A stretch of 64,000 nucleotides of DNA, from the NCBI GenBank assembly GCA_014904845.1, contig MU119341.1:62001-126000 (forward strand), read 5' to 3'. A program made the translations under genes and the position numbers. This DNA is from Acephala macrosclerotiorum (taxonomy: Eukaryota > Ascomycota > Leotiomycetes > Helotiales > Mollisiaceae). Shown piece by piece: positions 32,188-43,873 of this stretch (position 1 is the stretch's first letter; each line of letters starts with the position of its first letter). The notes below the pieces were generated by a model that saw only the letters and a list, made by a program, of their open reading frames with translations, did not search any database and was not told where the DNA came from.

Positions 32188-34580
32188 TTAATCATCGTGA
32201 AAGAACGTAGGTCCCGTCCCTGGTAACGGCGCCGTACTCGGCTGCTGGTCCAGCATTTCTACATCCTCCAAATTCATATTCCGCTCAGTTGTGTAATCGA
32301 TCTGCGCAAGCCTCGATCCTGCATGCCCCCTCAACGGCGAGTTATCATCAATACTTAACCCACTCATCGGCTGATCCTGTGTCCCAGTACTTCGATATTC
32401 GACTGCGGAAAGGGGTCGAGGAGGTCCGCCTGCATTTAGAAGGGTTCGCTGGGCGGGAGTCGTTGGGGCGCTGGCTTCGTAAAGGACATCTTCTGGTGGG
32501 GAGAAAGACCATACCTGGGATTTTGTTAGGATGGACAGAGGCAGGAGGAGGGAAAAGGAAGACAGACCTCCATGATAGTCCTGTTACTTCGACTCGCCAT
32601 CACCACACACTTCTCTTCCTCAAACGCCACTCTCCATACCGCATCCGCAGGTGCGGTCAATTCTCTGACCAGCTGTCCCGTCTTCAGATCCCAAACCTTG
32701 ACTCTGCCATCACTTCCTCCGCTGACTACTCTCGTGTCGTCAAATTGTAGAGATGTGACACTGTTGTCGTGTGCTGCCAATCGGTGTATTGGAGCCATCT
32801 TTTCTAATGACCATACTCGTACCGAACCATCTGAACCTCCAGTCACTAAAGTATTTCCACGCATCTGCAATTGTCCAACAAGCGAAGTATGTCCTTGAAG
32901 AATAGCTTGGCAAGACCTGGGATTGTTAGTAGGATATGACTTCTCTGGCAGAAAACATACCCGTTTGTAGGATCCCAAATTCGGACGCTGGTATCCAAAC
33001 TTCCCGTAGCTATCCTCGTACCATCAAAAGCGATGGCATAAATCTGCGAGAAATGCCCAGAAAGGGTCCGCAGGCATCTGCCTTCCGAAATGCTCCACAC
33101 TCTAGCTGTTGTATCATAGCTTCCAGAAACCACAATGTCACCTTTGATTTCCAGACACCTCACACTCGCCTGATGTCCCACCAGAACATTCTTGCAAAGT
33201 CCGGTGTTAATGTCCCAAACTCGCAAAGTCGTATCCCTGGATCCTGAGATTGCTGTTACTGAATCAGACATCTTCAAGCAGCGGACGGTGGATGTATGGC
33301 CTCGAAGGGTATGAATCGATTCTCTGTCAAAATTAGCTTTGCACCCTCACTTTCCTCAACACGTACCCTGTGGCCATATTCCAGACCCGTACATCTCGAT
33401 CACAGCCTCCACTAACCAAAACATCGTCCCAAGGTACCATTGCCCAGACACCCATCACATGTCCTTGCAGTGTCTTCTGCTGGTTTCCCTCGGTGTTGAA
33501 AACGTGGATCTTGGCATTATCCAAAGCAACCACAATGTATTTTGGCGTAAGATGCAGACTCGTCACTACACCCTGATCCTGTGTAATATGCCTAGCAATA
33601 TTCCTGCCTCCAGTCTTCCACGCAGTCTCCACCAAGTACCGCTGCTTGAAATGCGACTTGTATGATCTGATCTTCGGTCTCCTCAAAGCAGTCGCACTCA
33701 TCGAGCTATCGAAACTCCTCGAGCTCCCAGAAGCAACCATCGAAGCACCCGGAAACGACTGTGTGGCCGGCTCTTCGAAAACGCTCTGGACGGGATTTGG
33801 AGGAGGTCTGAGGCAGGAAGTGGGAGGGGCGTTGATTTGTGCTTCTGACATTCGTCTGCCATAATCGTGCTTTGCGCATAACTTCATCCACGTTACATCA
33901 TCTGCCAGCAATTCTCGCCATCGTTGTGATACTTGTGATGCTCGTGCCAGGACTTTTGGGTCGTCGATGCAAGATAGAATCTACCTTCATTAGCCCTTGT
34001 CTATGTCAATTGATGGAATACGTACCCGTAAACAGATCTCGTTTGGTAGACTGGTAAATGGATCTTTTTTCAATAATGGATCGACATACTGCCGTACGAA
34101 ACTCAGTTGTTGACTTGTGCATAGATTCAGTAGATCGGCCAATATCCGCATTCGTTCTGGTGGCGAGCTCTCCTTGAAGTGATGTCTGATCTTTGCCAGA
34201 AAGAAATCCTCCTGATCTCCTGCATCGCTCCAATCTGGTTGTGGATGATCTGGTCCTGGACTCGCAGCTGGTGTAGGGGGCGGTGGAGGATCGTGACTCG
34301 AGTGTGTGGGCGAATCTGGATCTGCGGAAGGTGTAGTCATATTTGGAGTAGGAGGTCCTCGCGGTCGTGTCTGGACGATCTTGTCAACTCGTGATTGCAG
34401 ACGGGCATTGGTGTTGGTGTTGAGGGTGAGGGTTGCGCGGGTTGGGGAGAGATCGGAGTCGTCGTTGTTGAACACCATTGATGCTCGACGTTCGGTCAGA
34501 CTGAGAGGTCTGTAACTGTCCATCGTGAATAACGACTTTGTATGTTCGTTGTTGATAGGATTTGCAATAGATGCCGTCAC
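32188..34580 (-). CDS. F-box / WD40 SCF ubiquitin-ligase receptor (Cdc4/Fwd1-like)
   Basis: Substrate receptor of an SCF E3 ligase that binds phosphodegrons; Neurospora FWD-1 (clock protein FRQ turnover) and yeast Cdc4 are the likely relatives. Exons: 34026-34580, 33367-33980, 32961-33323, 32568-32916 and 32188-32515. The introns are short, with clear branch points (CTACTAAC before 32916). Order: disordered Ser/Pro-rich N-terminus, F-box (SLPNEICLR|ILSCIDDPKVLARASQVSQRW) at ~177-220, linker RRPKIRSYKSHFKQRYLVE, then WD40 repeats (VSGGCDRDVRVWN, ISGSRDTTLRVWD, VSGSYDTTARVWS, ATGSLDTSVRIWD, VTGGSDGSVRVWS, VSGGSDGRVKVWD). In exon 5 the frame that reads VWSFSPPED stops at 32348. The natural-looking tail (RPLSAVEYRS...GPTFFHDD, stop 32188) is one base out of frame (see findings). 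An alternative start is Met20 at 34523. Confidence 0.88.
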
Positions 34581-35884
34581 GAATGGAGCGGAGAGGCAAG
34601 GTAGGTGGTGGTGTTGATTGAAGTTTGGTTCCGAAGAACCTAAAAGATCGAGGCCGTCAAGGTGTTGACCATCAATGTTTGCACTCGGTAGACAGGGTGG
34701 ATGTCTCTGGACTCGAGATGAATGTAGATTATGTTCTTTGAGAGTTCAAGAGAATGCTGACGGACGATCTTGGGGGGAAAGACGCATTCGAGTTACGGGA
34801 TCGAGGTAGGTTTATGGGCGAGTTCGTCAGTCGTGGTAGGACATTGCGATGCTCGTTGGTTCGTAATAGATTGCATTCGAGGCCTATTGCACCTCTATTT
34901 GAGCTGGCCGTTGGTGGTCCTTTGTGGTGTTTTGGCGGTGTCTTGCGAGTTCTCGCCGTCGTTCTGTCTGCAACTCTGCGGTCTAGGTGACAGGGATTAA
35001 ATCGGCAAGGTTTGGGAGTGGGCGTTTAAAGCAACCACTAACACTTCCCTGCAGCGTATGGAAGTGCAGCACACGATGTAAGGCATAAAATACAGAAAAG
35101 TGGCTGAAGGTCTCTTCTCGTCGGGGTCTATGAATAGTTGCATTCATTTGGGTGGGAGACGTAGTGCTGGGAGTCACGTTGATATGATCAGTGGCAAAAG
35201 GGGGAAGTTGTGGGCATCTATTTGGGCCAAAGGGGGTTTAAGCGGGGACAGCAATATCATATCATCGGTATCAACATCCATCATCTCTTCATGTTAAACC
35301 GGTCACGACGGATGATACAGTATATCCGCAAGGTTCTTTCCTCACACGTCACGTATTCGTCTTGCAAGTCATGACCTAGCGTCCTGGGCTTTCATCTCAC
35401 GGGACCCATTCAGATCATGCTTCAGTGGCACCTCCCAGCCTGTGTTTCGCCTCAATCAGTTGACGGTGCAGGGCTGGACCTCAGTGGCTAGAGCGCACTG
35501 AACAGCTCCTGGCAAGAAAGCATCAGCTCCCATGACGTGTGACAGCCTTCTTTCTTCGTACTGTATCACCTCTTGTCAAGTCGGACTGCACTCGCGCTGC
35601 AGCAGAGAGGAAACAGTTGGACTCGTCAAATCAACCTTACCTTCAGTGTCACTCGAGAACACACCACTTCGACTCGTCGCCCTCCATTCCATTCGCAACA
35701 AGCCTTCCTTTCTCTCAACCCCTTGGACAAAGAACTTCACCAACCATCCTCGTTACCAAAGAGCCAATGCAGCTCGGCCCTCTCAACCTTTCGCTCTGCC
35801 ATCCCTTCAGGCCTAAACGGACCGTCCCCGACTCGTCTCCAATTCGCAACGACGACAGACGACAGACGACAGCTCCGTGACTCG

Positions 35885-35981
<97 letters not shown>

Positions 35982-38494
35982 ACACAATTTTTCATTTCCA
36001 CCTCTCCTTCCGCTCAATTTCTGCCGTCAAGCTCAACTCGTCTGTCCTCCGTAACACCAAACCCCCTGTCACCACCACCTCCTGAGACGCTCAACCACTG
36101 CGCGTACGCACGCTCAAGCATTTCACCTCACTGCACAGCCTCTTCTTCTTCTCTGGCACGGTGCAAGCAAGCAGAGAAATCGGATCTTCGGATTTGCGAC
36201 GAGTGATGATCGATGCACGCAAAGAATTGGAAAATCACATCATGCCCTGCCCTCCAATATCTCGCATTCCATTTGAAATGAAATTTTGCGAACTCGATAC
36301 GATTCTTGCTTCTGTCAAGTGACTCTGGCGGCGGGAGGGTGCTGAATCGCTAACCTCGTAAGCGGGTTCCTGACATGAACACCGGGAACGAGTCAATACG
36401 CGGATACAGACATGAACCCGAAGCAAGCTGCCGCTTTCCAAACATCTCGTCTCTAACTACTTTTTTTTTCTCTATCTCATTTTAAGACCCAAGCATTTTC
36501 TTTCCATTTTTGTTTGCAAGTGCTCAATACGGGATATTTTTTTTCTTTTGATGGGGTAAGAGTGAGTAAGGATGCTGTGCCACTCGTATCGGCCCGCTGT
36601 GCGTAACGACAGCCGTCTCAAATACGTGCAGATGCGGGTAGGTGTTCGGCTTCTCCCATCAAAAGACCCCTACAACCTCCCCCTCCCCTCCCCTCCCCTC
36701 CCCTCCTCATTCCAAGAACATCCCTAGTAGTCACCGCGCAAGTGAATGCGCTGCAAGCGCCGAGCAAGAAATGTAGATCCTCCGCGTTTGCATGCCTGTG
36801 CATGAGCATGGGATCTCAATATCGATATCTGTAGTGGTGTGCAGGATCGGGGACTTTATTTTTGAAGGCGAGAGTGTGAAGCGGGCGGGTGTGGATGAGG
36901 TGCTTCCAAGCGCTTGTGTTGTTGCGTGAAGCGCGGGGTTAGAAGTCTCGTGAGCAGCTAACCTCCACACCAGAGTCTTTCAGGTACAGACAGTACTAAC
37001 GATAAATTTGTTCTTACCCTGTCTACGTACGGTATAGCATTTCTAAAGTCGTGGGACAATTGAGAGTAAGCTCTTGCCGACGGCGGTTCTATCCGTCCCG
37101 GAGAGATTAAGGTTCAATGTCAAGTATTCAGCCTGAAGCCAAAGCTAAGCTTCCGAAACTCCAACCTTTGCATATTGTTGGATACTATCAATGATTTGGA
37201 AGCTTGAAAATTCTCCGGCATGAAAGTGGAGAAGTTTAGCTGAGCCCGAGTAGGGGGGGAAGTTCGAGACGAAGAGGGAGGGATATGAAAGGAGTAAATC
37301 GCGCAATGGAGACGAGAATGAACTGAAGTGGAGGTGTACTTCATGCCTTGAGCGAGGCTGTCCCCGAGTTTGACCCCGAAAATCAAGTATGGGATGTGAA
37401 TCGAGTGTAGCGTGCGTACACTTGTGGTGCCCGATGATTAAATATTTCTTGTATCAACTTCTATGAGTTGTCTCCGAAATGGAAGAGTGAAACTGAGGGT
37501 AGCTTGCGGATCAACATCCCAATCCAACGTCTGGAATATCAAATGGAGCGAATATTGAAACGCTTCTGTTCAGAGCAGATGCAATGGTAGGAGTGAAAGG
37601 AGCGAGCGACCTTCCGTGGTATGTCGTATCTGATATCCCCGGCCTCGGTATCAAGGCCAGAAACAGTAGTAACAGCGAGACTAACGAAAGCACGTGCTGT
37701 CAAAAACGGGACCTGCCGTTCTATCATCAAGTTGCCTCATCGGGTAGCGGGGAAAGCTCTCCATGCTATACGTAGATAGCTTGCGAGCTATGGCGCACAC
37801 TCATGTACTACCTCGAGTTGTGGCAGGTGGGAGAAAGTGAGCTACATCTTACCAACTTGATACACAAACAAGTAATTGTAATGGAAATGTGAAGAACCTC
37901 TCCCTGCTATGAATTGCATATTCATGCGTCGTAAGGAGATGGGGAGAGTGGAAGCGACCTGGATTGGTCTCAAGCATGGGGAGAAAAGCCATATATTCAT
38001 GCAAAAGTTTTGCGGAGGAAACATCAACGTTGAGGACGAGACATCTGTTGGAACGGACACTGTTACCCCCAACAGAACCCGAAATACGGGACAATCTCAT
38101 CGGAACAGATACTTTGGGGACCACGGACAATCAGAAGTTGAAATGTACTGAGAATAACCGACAGACATTTCGAGGGAGAAGCTCACTCTGAGAAACACAG
38201 ACAATATGGGCAGGACAAGCCTGGAAGAAACATCATGCAATGCAAAATTAGAAACTCTTTCTCATCCGATCTCCAAACGCCCAGCTAGATGCAAACGCAG
38301 GAGAATAGAATACATATCTCGTACAGTCGTCCCTTTCTCCTCTTCTATTCATCAATCCAAAACGCCATTCTCTTTCTCCTTCGAAGCTGGCTTCCGTCTA
38401 ATGCTTCCTTCTCGCGCTGAGATGTGCATGCTCTTCAGCATTCCACTCTCCCCATTCTCCTCCGAAATTCCTGGATTCGTTTCAAGGTCAGTCT
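34581..38494. other. Long non-coding stretch upstream of the F-box gene
   Basis: About 3.9 kb with no supported gene. It contains the CT microsatellite (35889-35972), a short CCCTC pentamer array (about 36677-36703) and poly-T patches near 36460 and 36540. Frames that cross the microsatellite (35573-36085 and the antisense Arg/Glu frames) are products of the repeat. Frames at 37849-38191 lack domains. It may partly be the long 5' leader and promoter of the Cdc4/Fwd1-like gene. Confidence 0.45.
35889..35972 (+). repeat. (CT)42 microsatellite
   Basis: 84 uninterrupted nucleotides of CT, followed at once by CACACACA. About 1.3 kb upstream of the start codon of the minus-strand F-box/WD40 gene. 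It should be highly variable in length. Confidence 0.97.
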
Positions 38495-39843
38495 TCAATG
38501 AGAATGCCCAATCTGCGTCAAAAGTGGAATTAACATGCCCCCAACAGCAGCAAGCGTATCTTTCATCTGAGGCTTCGGCTTCGTCCTCTGAGGACTGCTT
38601 CCATCCGCGTAGCCATTCGAACTCTGATGTGAGTGCTCATGGTTGCTATCTTCTTGCATTGCATGCATAGCAACGTATCTTGAACACGTTAGTAAATCAA
38701 TTGCCTCGAGCATGGGAAGGAGACTACTTGCAAGAACGTTCCGGCACTAAATAACAACAGCATCCCCGTCCACCACTGCCCCTTTTCCCCTTCCATATGA
38801 TTCCCACCTAAAATGTTAACAATAATCCATGTCGTCAACGCCCCGAATGGCGCTGCCAAACTGAATATTATCAGATGTCCTCTAGCGGCTCTCTTACTCA
38901 GTCCTTGCTTTAACAAGACCGAGGTGAGTCCAAACGCCGCGGGAGCTTTATGGACCATTATGGCAACGAAGATAATGAACCCTAGCTTGGTGTTGGAGCT
39001 TGATGCTGATGCTCCCATTGCTATTCCATCTGCTGCGGCGTGAATGACGAGGCCAGTGGTTGTTGCTAAGGAGCGAGACTGCTTAGGTGTTGGTGTGAGG
39101 GACTGGAGGAAGGACTCTGACTCTTCGTCTCCCGTGTTTATGGTTTGGGAATGCAGCCCCTGGGAGAGGTTGTCGAGAGAGATGTGTCGAGTTGGTGGAG
39201 GAGGAGCAATGTGTTCTGAGGCGTGACGAGGTAATTTGTCGATGAGGAACATAAGGATGAAGCCAGTGATGAGAGAGAAGCCGATATAGAATGTTGGAGG
39301 GTCTTTGTGGTGTTCTTCCGAGGAAGGAGGAGCATCACCTGGCTTGGGGGGTGTTGTTTCTGTGGTATCTGGAGCAGTAGTAGTAGGTATGTCGCCCTTG
39401 CTTTCGAGAGCGTCTGGCGAGCTGACCGCAGTCTTTATTACGAGTCCATCTGGAATAATTGGTCCTGGGTTGAAGCCTTGAACCTCTGCTGCCGCATCCC
39501 TCCCAGCGAGAAGGGAATGAACTCCGCTGTTGACCCATTGAAACTCCCTGCCTTGTAAACCCCTCCTCGTATGCATATGCCCAGCTTCTCCAGAGGTATA
39601 GATAGCTTCAATTCCTTCGGGAATAATCACAATCAATGAGGTCCCAACAAGTACACCCATTCCAATAGTAGAGATCAATCGTAGTTGCGACGAAGAAAGG
39701 GTCATGGACAATGGAAGTGCGCCGGCGAGGAATGATCTGCAATATACTGTCAGCTTCAAGTCTTCCATTGATCCCTTCTCGTCCACTTACGCCAAAGCCA
39801 TCACCACGCTCAATCCGAGTAACATAAACAGTCCGTCCAACAT
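38495..39843 (-). CDS. ZIP-family zinc transporter (Zip9/Atx2-like)
   Basis: Zn2+/Mn2+ transporter of the ZIP9/ATX2 branch, usually in Golgi membranes. Exons 39791-39843, 38732-39736 and 38495-38678, 413 aa. Intron 1 is GC|GTAAGT...TTGCAG. Intron 2 (38679-38731) works only as a GC-AG intron (TTCTT|GCAAGT, branch TTTACTAAC, acceptor TTCAAG), which gives FSAGTFLYVAMHAM in frame. Membrane segments: LFMLLGLSVVMALASFLAGALPL, TIGMGVLVGTSLIVIIPEGIEA, FYIGFSLITGFILMFLIDKL, then the metal-site helices GLVIHAAADGIAMGAS and IMVHKAPAAFGL, two more helices, and the C-terminal MLIPLLTQIGHSH. A long Pro/Thr/Ser loop lies between helices 2 and 3. A His-rich loop (SNHEHSH) sits near the end. Divergent from HAT1. 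Confidence 0.92.
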
Positions 39844-40219
39844 CGTGACCCCTTGATCCTAACGGTCGAGTACCCAAGATTGTGTTGCGCCACTACCGAT
39901 ACATATCGTCCTCTTACGGAGAATTCGAATTCGTCTTCAGCTTCGTTGTTGAAGATATTCCTAGGGATAATTGAATGCGCGCCCTTTATTAACGCTTTTT
40001 CTGGTTCGTCGATGACAGTTCGCAGATTCGAGGTTGCGGCACTGCAAGGCTGAGATCCGCCGCTGCGACATCCCTGCAAAGTGGCCCCCAAAGATTCAAG
40101 CTCCGAACGCGTCAAAAACCTAGATACGCGCTGAACCTTTCTTGCGAAAATCCACTGAAGTCTGAACAACCACATCAAAAGCAATCCAGACGGGTTCTGC
40201 AGAGCCATCATCAGACAGC
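39844..40219. promoter_or_regulatory. Divergent promoter region, zinc transporter / HAT1
   Basis: 376 bp between two divergent start codons, without a supported frame and with no obvious TATA box. Confidence 0.5.
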
Positions 40220-41868
40220 ATGGCTGATGCTAATGAAGATTGTATGTATTGATTATCCTCATTCCTTGAGCTTGATGAGATATCTTCTGCGGCGCAAAGA
40301 GACGTCTCAGCTTGTGCACATGACGAGATCGCATCGAACCTACTTCCCCTCACCTACTATAAGCCTCAAAGTTGACATGGTATTCCACAGGGTCCTCCAA
40401 CTCCAACGAAGCCGTCGAAATCTCCCTCGTCATCCCAGACGTTGGCGCTCCTAAGACTCTCTATACCTTCCACCCCAGATTTACCTACTCAATATTCGGC
40501 GATGAGGAGACCATCTTTGGCTACAAGGGCCTAAAAGCGACCATCCGATACAATGCATCTGATATGCGCCCAAGTCTACAGATTACATACGACAAGAAGT
40601 TTAGGACAGTGGGAGAGACGGAGCCGTTGGATGTGAAGGCTGTTCTTGAGCCATATCTACCAAAGACTGCTTTCGAGAAGAGTGCTGTCTTCGATGCAGC
40701 GATCAAGGATCCGATGTACACGGGCTGGAGTCCGCCTGGAGAGCTGTGGAAGACGGTTCAGTCAGGTGGCCAAACATTTGAGGTCTGGAAGGGGAGCCTG
40801 GCAGATATGGCGATTCAACAGATGATCAAACGGATACAACTACTAGTACCGTTGTTCATCGAGGGAGGAACATTTATTGAGCTGCAGGATCCGGAATGGT
40901 CACTGGAGAGATGGACGGTGTTCTTCTTGTACGAGAGGAAGAAGGATTTTGCGGAGGGAGTTTCACCATATCTCTTCATGGGATACTCAACGGTCTATCG
41001 ATATTTCTACTACCAACCGATCACGTCCCCCAAACCTCGAGTGAAGAAGCAACGAATTTCACATGAGGCGAATCTCGACTTCAAGCTTCCTCTAAATAAC
41101 ATCACATTCAGCTCTCTACCTTGTCGCTCTCGGATCTCCCAATTCGTCATTCTCCCACCATTCCAAGGCGGTGGTAATGGTTCTCGATTCTACAATGCCA
41201 TCTTCGACTTCTACCTCCAGGAACCCCAGACCATCGAAATCACAGTTGAAGATCCAAATGAAGCTTTCGATGACCTGAGAGATCTGAACGACTTAGGTCG
41301 CTTACGCAGTCTACCAGAATTCATGGCATTGAAAATCAACGACAACGTGAAGCCGAACAAGAAGGGGCCAGTACCAAACGATATCATGGATATGGACAAG
41401 CTGGAGACGATCCGAAGAAAGATTAAGATCGCGCCAAGACAGTTCTACAGAGTCGTCGAGATGCAGCTTCTCTCTCACATTCCTCTCGGTGTCAGACAAT
41501 CACTGCTAGTCGAGCACGAGCATGAGCAGAAGGGGAAGGGTCTCAAGTCCAAGGCCAAGGAACACGAATATCATCTGTGGCAATTATGGGTCAAGAAGCG
41601 ACTCTACAAGCATAACAAGGATATGATGCTACAGATTGAGAAGTCGGAAAGGATTGAGAAGTTGGAGCAGGCGGTCAGTGGAGTTGAGGCAGACTATGCT
41701 CGGTTGTTGAGGTCGTTTGATGCGAGGAAGGGGCCTGGCAGGAGGGTAAGTATTGCTTCCAATGGCGCTGGTCCATCGAATGGGCACGGGAAGAGAGCAA
41801 GTCCGGAGGATGACAATACCGAGGACAGTGGTGAGCCGGTGGCGAAGAAAGTGAGGATCTCGGTGTGA
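40220..41868 (+). CDS. HAT1: Histone acetyltransferase type B, catalytic subunit
   Basis: Acetylates newly made histone H4 (Lys5/Lys12) before chromatin assembly, with Hat2/RbAp46 as partner. Exon 1 is 40220-40241 (22 nt, MADANED plus one base) and exon 2 40391-41868, giving 499 aa. The intron is 149 nt, GATT|GTATGT...TTCCACAG, and restores Trp at the join (EDWSSNSNEAVEISLV). Without it the frame would start artefactually at 40372. Order: Hat1 N-terminal domain (TYSIFGDEETIFGYKGL), the acetyl-CoA fold with LPPFQGGGNGSRFYNAI (the QxxGxG loop near residue 266), the signature ITVEDPNEAFDDLRDLNDL, a helical C-terminal domain (IAPRQFYRVVEMQLL) and a basic, probably nuclear-targeting tail (GKRASPEDD, VAKKVRISV). 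The tail is longer than in yeast. Confidence 0.95.
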
Positions 41869-42429
41869 GATGGGAGGGTGAGAAGCACTGGGGGATTGTA
41901 TGAATTTGTATGATTTGATGATACTCGGGGAAGAAGTTGCATTTTATGAGAAGGGAGATCTGGCGGGAAATATCTCCGGTTTTCGAGGCTCCTTTCTGCA
42001 AAGCAGTTTGCAAAGCAGAGAGTCCTGAGCAGGGTTGAGCATTCTGAAGATCCCGCATTTGATGGGAGGATATATCACAGGCGTTTACTGCTGCGATTGT
42101 AGTGGGAGTTCACTTCTGAACTCGAATACGAATACGACGAATGAAAAACAATATTTCCAATAAAGACTGCATGTCAATGTCCATCCTGACTTCAATCTTT
42201 TCCACTCTGAAATTCCACGACCGCAAAGAAGAAACCCACCGAGAGCGCTGTTCAACATTTGTCGGCTGATGCACGTGATCGGACTAAAAATAAGTGGGTC
42301 TCAAAATAATCCCAACGCAACGGCCAAATCAACATTTCCACGAAAGCGAAAGGCTCCGAGATCCACCTCGAGCTTCAATTCTTCTCTTCTTCGTTCTCCC
42401 TCTCCTCTTATTCCGTCACCGCCACAACA
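41869..42429. other. Intergenic stretch, promoter of PDA1
   Basis: About 560 bp. It contains a CACGTG word near 42272 and a pyrimidine-rich leader (CTTCTCTTCTTCG...CTCTCC) just before the PDA1 start. No gene. Confidence 0.5.
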
Positions 42430-43873
42430 ATGTTCTCCAGAGCATTGAGGACCAGCCGTGCGGCTCCATTAAGGAGTTCAGCTTTCTCGAAAACTGCTCT
42501 TGTCAAGAGAACGGTCACTACGGATGCTGCGAGCGCGCATGCTGATAAAGACAAAGTGCCCCAGGTAAGACAGCTCTTGTCCACGATGGCGATGATCTGG
42601 GTGTCTGCGGATACAATTGGACTCAATACAGAGTTGGATGCTTGCTGGAGAACCATTGCTGACGGTTTTGTTTACAGGAAGATGATGCGCCTTTCCAAGT
42701 CCACCTCTCCGATGAGAGCTTCGAGACCTACGAGCTCGACCCTCCCCCATACACACTCGATACTACAAAAAAGGAGTTGAAGCAGATGTACTACGACATG
42801 GTATCTGTCCGGTAAGCAAGCATACCCCCAATTGACCTCCGGCATATTCTTACAGTATCAACAGCCGCATGGAAATGGCAGCAGACAGACTCTACAAGGA
42901 GAAGAAGATCCGCGGTTTCTGCCATCTCTCCACCGGTCAAGAAGCCGTTGCCGTCGGTATCGAGCACTCTCTCACCAAGGAGGACGATGTCATCACCGCC
43001 TACCGATGCCACGGTTTCGCTCTGATGCGTGGTGCTACCGTCAAGTCCATCATCGGCGAGTTGTTGGGTCGCCGAGAGGGTATTGCTTATGGCAAGGGTG
43101 GTTCTATGCATATGTTTGCCAAGGGTTTCTATGGTGGAAATGGTATTGTCGGTGCTCAGGTTCCGGTTGGTGCTGGTTTGGCTTTTGCTCACCAGTATCT
43201 GGGAAAGAAGAATGCTTCCGTGGTGTTGTATGGTGATGGAGCTTCCAACCAAGGTCAAGTCTTTGAGGCTTTCAACATGGCCAAGCTCTGGAATCTCCCT
43301 GTCATGTTTGGATGTGAAAGTGGGTAATCCAATGGCAGATTCTGGTTCACGAACTGACGTTTTGCAGACAACAAGTATGGTATGGGTACCGCAGCAAACC
43401 GATCCTCCGCTCTCACCGATTACTACAAGCGCGGTCAATATATTCCTGGTCTCAAGGTCAACGGAATGGACGTCCTTGCAGTCAAGGCAGCAGTCAAGTA
43501 TGCCCGCGACTACACCACCAACGGCCACGGCCCTCTCGTCCTCGAATACGTAACCTACAGATACGGTGGTCACTCTATGTCCGACCCCGGAACCACCTAC
43601 CGTACCCGTGAAGAGATCCAACGCATGCGATCTACCCAAGATCCCATTGCCGGTCTCAAGCAGAAGCTGTTGGAGTGGAACATCACCACCGAGGAGGAGC
43701 TCAAGCAGATCGACAAGGATGCTCGATCGGATGTCGATAAAGAGGTTGCGGAGGCAGAGCAGATGGCTTTCCCGGAACCCACACCGAAGATTCTTTTCGA
43801 GGATATCTATGTTAGAGGGTCGGAGCCACAGTTCATGAGAGGGCGAACGCCGGATGAGAACTACTACTACTAG
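42430..43873 (+). CDS. PDA1: Pyruvate dehydrogenase E1 component, alpha subunit
   Basis: Thiamine-diphosphate-dependent decarboxylation of pyruvate in the mitochondrial matrix; forms the E1 heterotetramer with Pdb1. Four exons: 42430-42564, 42678-42811, 42856-43319 and 43368-43873, 412 aa. All introns are GT-AG (CAG|GTAAGA, CG|GTAAGC, GAAA|GTGGGT). Order: an Arg/Ser-rich mitochondrial presequence ([20 protein letters not shown]), [36 protein letters not shown], the TPP/Mg motif [20 protein letters not shown] ending in CENNKYGMGT, and the regulatory phosphorylation loop [20 protein letters not shown]. Length and C-terminus ([16 protein letters not shown]) are normal. A clear, intact housekeeping gene. 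Confidence 0.97.

Noticed and set aside
33839..34057. Plus-strand frame containing PAILAIVVILVM that resembles the ATTCTCGCTG modules
   Set aside because: It is antisense to an exon and intron of the F-box/WD40 gene and has no TATA block at the expected distance; chance similarity.
35455..35520. tRNA-like D-arm words (CTCAGTGGCTAGAGCGC)
   Set aside because: No B-box (GGTTCGANTCC) and no foldable acceptor or T arm follow.
35573..36085. Frames across the CT microsatellite (Ser-Leu repeats on plus, Arg-Glu repeats on minus)
   Set aside because: Any frame through a CT run is open; there are no domains or splice support outside the repeat.
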